From NCBI GenBank assembly GCA_030018795.1, contig JASEHA010000030.1, positions 1 through 14,266 of the forward strand: a stretch of DNA of 14,266 nucleotides. Direction: 5' to 3'. Under the pieces are notes generated by a model. The model saw only the letters and a list, made by a program, of their open reading frames with translations, had not been told where the DNA came from and did not search any database. Position 1 is the stretch's first letter. Each line of letters starts with the position of its first letter. A program made the translations under genes and the position numbers. This stretch comes from a bacterium. GTDB taxonomy: Bacteria > UBA9089 > CG2-30-40-21. This document shows, in pieces, positions 11,887-14,266 of this stretch.

Positions 11887-12828
11887 TTGGGAATTTATAA
11901 GTCATCTACCCTGCCTCAGGACGGGAAGGTAATTATCCTTGATCCAGAAAAAATACCACAAGGTGGACGGTTTGAGATTTTGGAAGAAAAGCTGCAGCAG
12001 GCTCGAACTCGCTTAATAAAGCTTGAATTTGAGATTCAGGAAGCAGAAAGCAGGGCACAGGAGCTAAAGAAAGATATATTGGTAGATGTGAAAAAGGAAG
12101 TAGCAGGAAAAATAAAAGAGGCAGAGGATATAAAGAAAAAGACTGAAATAGAGGCAGAAAGCATAAAAGCTCAGGCAGAGGAAGAGGCAAACAGAATCAA
12201 ACAAGAGGCAAATACCATCCTTGAAGATGCCACAGGAGAGGTGCAAAAGATAATCTCTGAGGCTGTTACCAGAACAAGGGAACAGGCTGACGATATTCGT
12301 AAACGAGCTCATGAAACCAGTGTTCCTGTAGGCAAACAAGAAGGATACGATGCTGGATACAAGATGGCAAAAGAAAAATTTCAGGGCTTGTTGTCTCAGA
12401 TTGAAATGGTCCTGACTGAAGCAAAAAGGGAAAAGGAACGAATATCTCAAAAGGCTCAGGAAGAGATGTCTGAAGAAATAATTGATCTGGCAATAATCAT
12501 TGCCAAAAAGATAATCAAGATAGAGATTGCAGTCAATCGAGATATAATTGTGGCAAATATTAAAGAATCCTTAAGCAAGATTCAAAGTCAGGGAGAAATA
12601 ACCGTCAGGGTTAATCTTGTTGACCTCAACCATGTAGAGTCTGAAAGAGATGAATTGTTAAGCTTTGCCTCTGGATTAAAAGAGATACATTTTTATGACG
12701 ATCCATCCATTGAACCAGGCGGATGTAAGATAGAAACAACGCTCGGGATTATAGATGCAACTATTACTACCCAAATGGAAAGATTGGAAGAGGAATTGAG
12801 AGGGCTGAGAGTGAAGAGTGAAAAATGA
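11887..12828 (+). CDS. fliH: Flagellar export apparatus protein FliH (TTG start)
   Basis: FliH binds the FliI ATPase as a stator-like regulator and links it to the flagellar export gate at the cytoplasmic face. The 313-residue protein is longer than most FliH proteins (about 230-260). It has a short N-terminus (1-28), a long Glu/Lys/Ala-rich coiled coil (about 30-145), the FliH-type EGYDAGYKMAKEKF segment (152-165), a second helix (about 166-215) and a C-terminal globular domain (216-292) with DDPSIEPGGCKIETTLGIIDATI split as 271-280 and 281-293, typical of FliH/YscL. A TTG start is inferred: AGGAGGG ends 7 bases upstream, while the ATG right after that site opens only a six-codon frame. It overlaps fliI by ATGA. 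Family assignment is firm; flagellar rather than injectisome use is inferred from fliI. Confidence 0.88.
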   Translation: MGIYKSSTLPQDGKVIILDPEKIPQGGRFEILEEKLQQARTRLIKLEFEIQEAESRAQELKKDILVDVKKEVAGKIKEAEDIKKKTEIEAESIKAQAEEEANRIKQEANTILEDATGEVQKIISEAVTRTREQADDIRKRAHETSVPVGKQEGYDAGYKMAKEKFQGLLSQIEMVLTEAKREKERISQKAQEEMSEEIIDLAIIIAKKIIKIEIAVNRDIIVANIKESLSKIQSQGEITVRVNLVDLNHVESERDELLSFASGLKEIHFYDDPSIEPGGCKIETTLGIIDATITTQMERLEEELRGLRVKSEK

Positions 12829-14153
12829 AAACACTTATCTCTAAATACAAGGAAAGAGTAGAGCAGATAGAAACTATTCAGCTTAAAGGCAGGGTAAAAC
12901 AGATAATTGGTCTGGTAATTGAGTCATCTGGACCGCCTTGTTCACTTGGAGAGGTCTGTCTGATTCGTTTTCCTTCAAAAAAGTTTATAAAGGCAGAAGT
13001 TGTGGGGTTCAAGGAGGATAAGCTATTGCTTATGCCTTTTGGAGAAATGGAAGGGATTGCTCCAAACTGCGAGGTAATCTCAACTGGCAGCCCATTTGTC
13101 ACACCAGTAGGAGAGGGTTTGCGAGGAAGAATCCTTGACGGATTGGCCAGACCAATAGATGGTAATGGACCACTCATCTATACCCATGAATACCCTGTTT
13201 TCAGTCCAGCACCAGATCCAATCCGCAGGCCAAGGATCAAAGAGATATTACCATTAGGGGTCAGAGCCATTGATGCTGTTTTAACCGTAGGAAAAGGGCA
13301 GCGTTTTGGTATTTTTTCCGGAAGTGGTGTGGGCAAGAGCACCCTCATGGGTATGATTGCCAGGAATACAAAGGCAGCCATAAATGTCATTGGCTTAATC
13401 GGTGAAAGAGGACGAGAGGTTAAGGATTTTATTGAAAGAGACCTTGGAGAGGAAGGATTGAAGAGATCTGTAGTAATTGCAGCTACATCAGATCAGTCTC
13501 CATTGCTTAGATTAAAAGGGGCGTTTGTTGCTACCGCTATAGCTGAATTCTTCCGGGATCAGGGTTATGATGTTATGCTCATGATTGATTCTATTACCCG
13601 CTTTGTACGGGCACAGCGAGAGGTTGGGCTTTCTATCGGCGAACCACCAACAACCAGAGGGTATCCACCTTCAGCCTTTACCATTATGCCAAAACTTTTA
13701 GAAAGAGCAGGCACATCCTCTACAGGAACCATTACCGGACTCTATACCATCCTTGTAGATGCAGATGATATGAATGAACCTGTAGCAGATAATGTCAGGG
13801 CAATATTAGACGGACATATAGTTCTTTCCCGGGATCTGGCACATAGAAACTATTATCCAGCAATTGACGTGCTCTCAAGCGTCAGCCGGGTAATGATCGA
13901 TATTGTTGATGCCAGCCATGATCAGGCATCCAGACGGCTGAAAGAGGTAATTGCTATTATAAAAGAGGCTCAGGACTTGATAAATATTGGAGCATATGTA
14001 AAAGGATCAAACCCGAGAATCGATCATGCTATTTCCAGAATAGAAGGGGTAGAAGAGTTTCTTAAACAGGGGATCTATGAAAAAGCAGATTATCAAACAA
14101 CCATAAAAACCCTACTGAAAATGTTTGGAGAGGAAGAAGGTACACAAGGGTAG
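12825..14153 (+). CDS. fliI: Flagellum-specific ATP synthase / export ATPase FliI
   Basis: FliI is the cytoplasmic ATPase that helps unfold and feed flagellar subunits into the type III export channel. It is homologous to the F1 beta subunit. The 442-residue length is normal. Seen: N-terminal beta domain (about 20-90), DGLARPIDG (105-113), Walker A SGSGVGKST (165-173), the Glu-containing GERGREVKDF (193-202), Walker B VMLMIDS with Asp255 (250-256), and the family blocks VGEPPTT-like IGEPPTTRGYPPSAF (271-285), LLERAGTS (291-298), LVDADDMNEPVAD (310-322) and DGHIVLSRDLAHRNYYPAID (329-348). The ATGA overlap with fliH indicates coupled translation. FliI is favoured over an injectisome SctN ATPase by overall sequence pattern, FapA nearby and the promoter; the two families are close. 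Confidence 0.93.
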   Translation: MKTLISKYKERVEQIETIQLKGRVKQIIGLVIESSGPPCSLGEVCLIRFPSKKFIKAEVVGFKEDKLLLMPFGEMEGIAPNCEVISTGSPFVTPVGEGLRGRILDGLARPIDGNGPLIYTHEYPVFSPAPDPIRRPRIKEILPLGVRAIDAVLTVGKGQRFGIFSGSGVGKSTLMGMIARNTKAAINVIGLIGERGREVKDFIERDLGEEGLKRSVVIAATSDQSPLLRLKGAFVATAIAEFFRDQGYDVMLMIDSITRFVRAQREVGLSIGEPPTTRGYPPSAFTIMPKLLERAGTSSTGTITGLYTILVDADDMNEPVADNVRAILDGHIVLSRDLAHRNYYPAIDVLSSVSRVMIDIVDASHDQASRRLKEVIAIIKEAQDLINIGAYVKGSNPRIDHAISRIEGVEEFLKQGIYEKADYQTTIKTLLKMFGEEEGTQG

Positions 14154-14205
14154 AGATTTTATACAAGGCAATGTGAACACCACTTTTCCTTTTTCCCTTC
14201 CTTAC

Positions 14206-14224
14206 ACTCGATGTTCAAGTTTTT
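14206..14224 (+). repeat. ACTCGATGTTCAAG dispersed motif
   Basis: ACTCGATGTTCAAGTTTTT is identical to 1841-1859. It is followed directly by ACTGGTGACC, a piece of the CTGGTG array family. Confidence 0.7.
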
Positions 14225-14243
14225 ACTGGTGACCAAGCAAGGA

Positions 14244-14266
14244 GACGAGAAGACGAGAAGGCGAAA
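14244..14266 (+). repeat. GACGAGAA short-period array (cut by window end)
   Basis: GACGAGAA occurs twice in tandem (14244-14251 and 14252-14259), followed by GGCGAAA at the window edge. It belongs to the same word family as 1971-1996. The array may continue past the window. Confidence 0.5.

Overview
The window comes from a bacterial chromosome of moderately low GC. Its housekeeping genes are intact and its intergenic DNA is unusually crowded with small repeats. The encoded set is 50S protein L28, Lon, a GapA-Pgk-TpiA glycolytic block, SecG and flagellar export proteins FliH and FliI, so the organism is probably motile or descends from a motile lineage. An archaeal-type phosphoglycerate mutase in the glycolytic operon, several TTG or GTG starts and the repeat load fit a deep-branching uncultured bacterium. 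I cannot assign a phylum from the sequence alone.

Layout. On the minus strand: the N-terminal part of carA (cut by the window start, 1-611), rpmB (905-1090) and lon (2169-4520). On the plus strand: gap (4795-5817), pgk (5843-7051), tpiA (7117-7896), apgM (7886-9085) and secG (9130-9516), closely spaced and probably one operon covering triose phosphate to 2-phosphoglycerate, with secG at the end. After a 344-base repeat-filled gap comes a DUF342/FapA gene (9861-11492), preceded by a sequence resembling a sigma-28 flagellar promoter. A second repeat-filled gap of 394 bases precedes fliH (11887-12828), which overlaps fliI (12825-14153) by 4 bases. The last 113 bases hold only repeats.

The intergenic DNA is the unusual part. 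I find (a) two copies of a ~121-base MITE-like element with 19-base terminal inverted repeats (1200-1321, 9626-9746); (b) a ~195-base element with different inverted ends upstream of carA (649-843); (c) three copies of a 28-base palindrome starting GTAGAGAC, one of which supplies the apgM stop codon; (d) small palindromes with a three-base GGA/TCC loop; (e) a 20-base ACTCGATGTTCAAG motif in at least four places; (f) a 38-base repeat pair near 1765 and 11721; (g) short-period (7-8 base) degenerate tandem arrays. One array of exactly six 7-base units lies inside carA and encodes 14 residues of the linker between the two CarA domains.

No CRISPR array, tRNA, rRNA, phage gene or intact transposase gene is visible. 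The candidates for something undescribed are the short-period arrays, including the one domesticated inside carA, and the non-autonomous elements.
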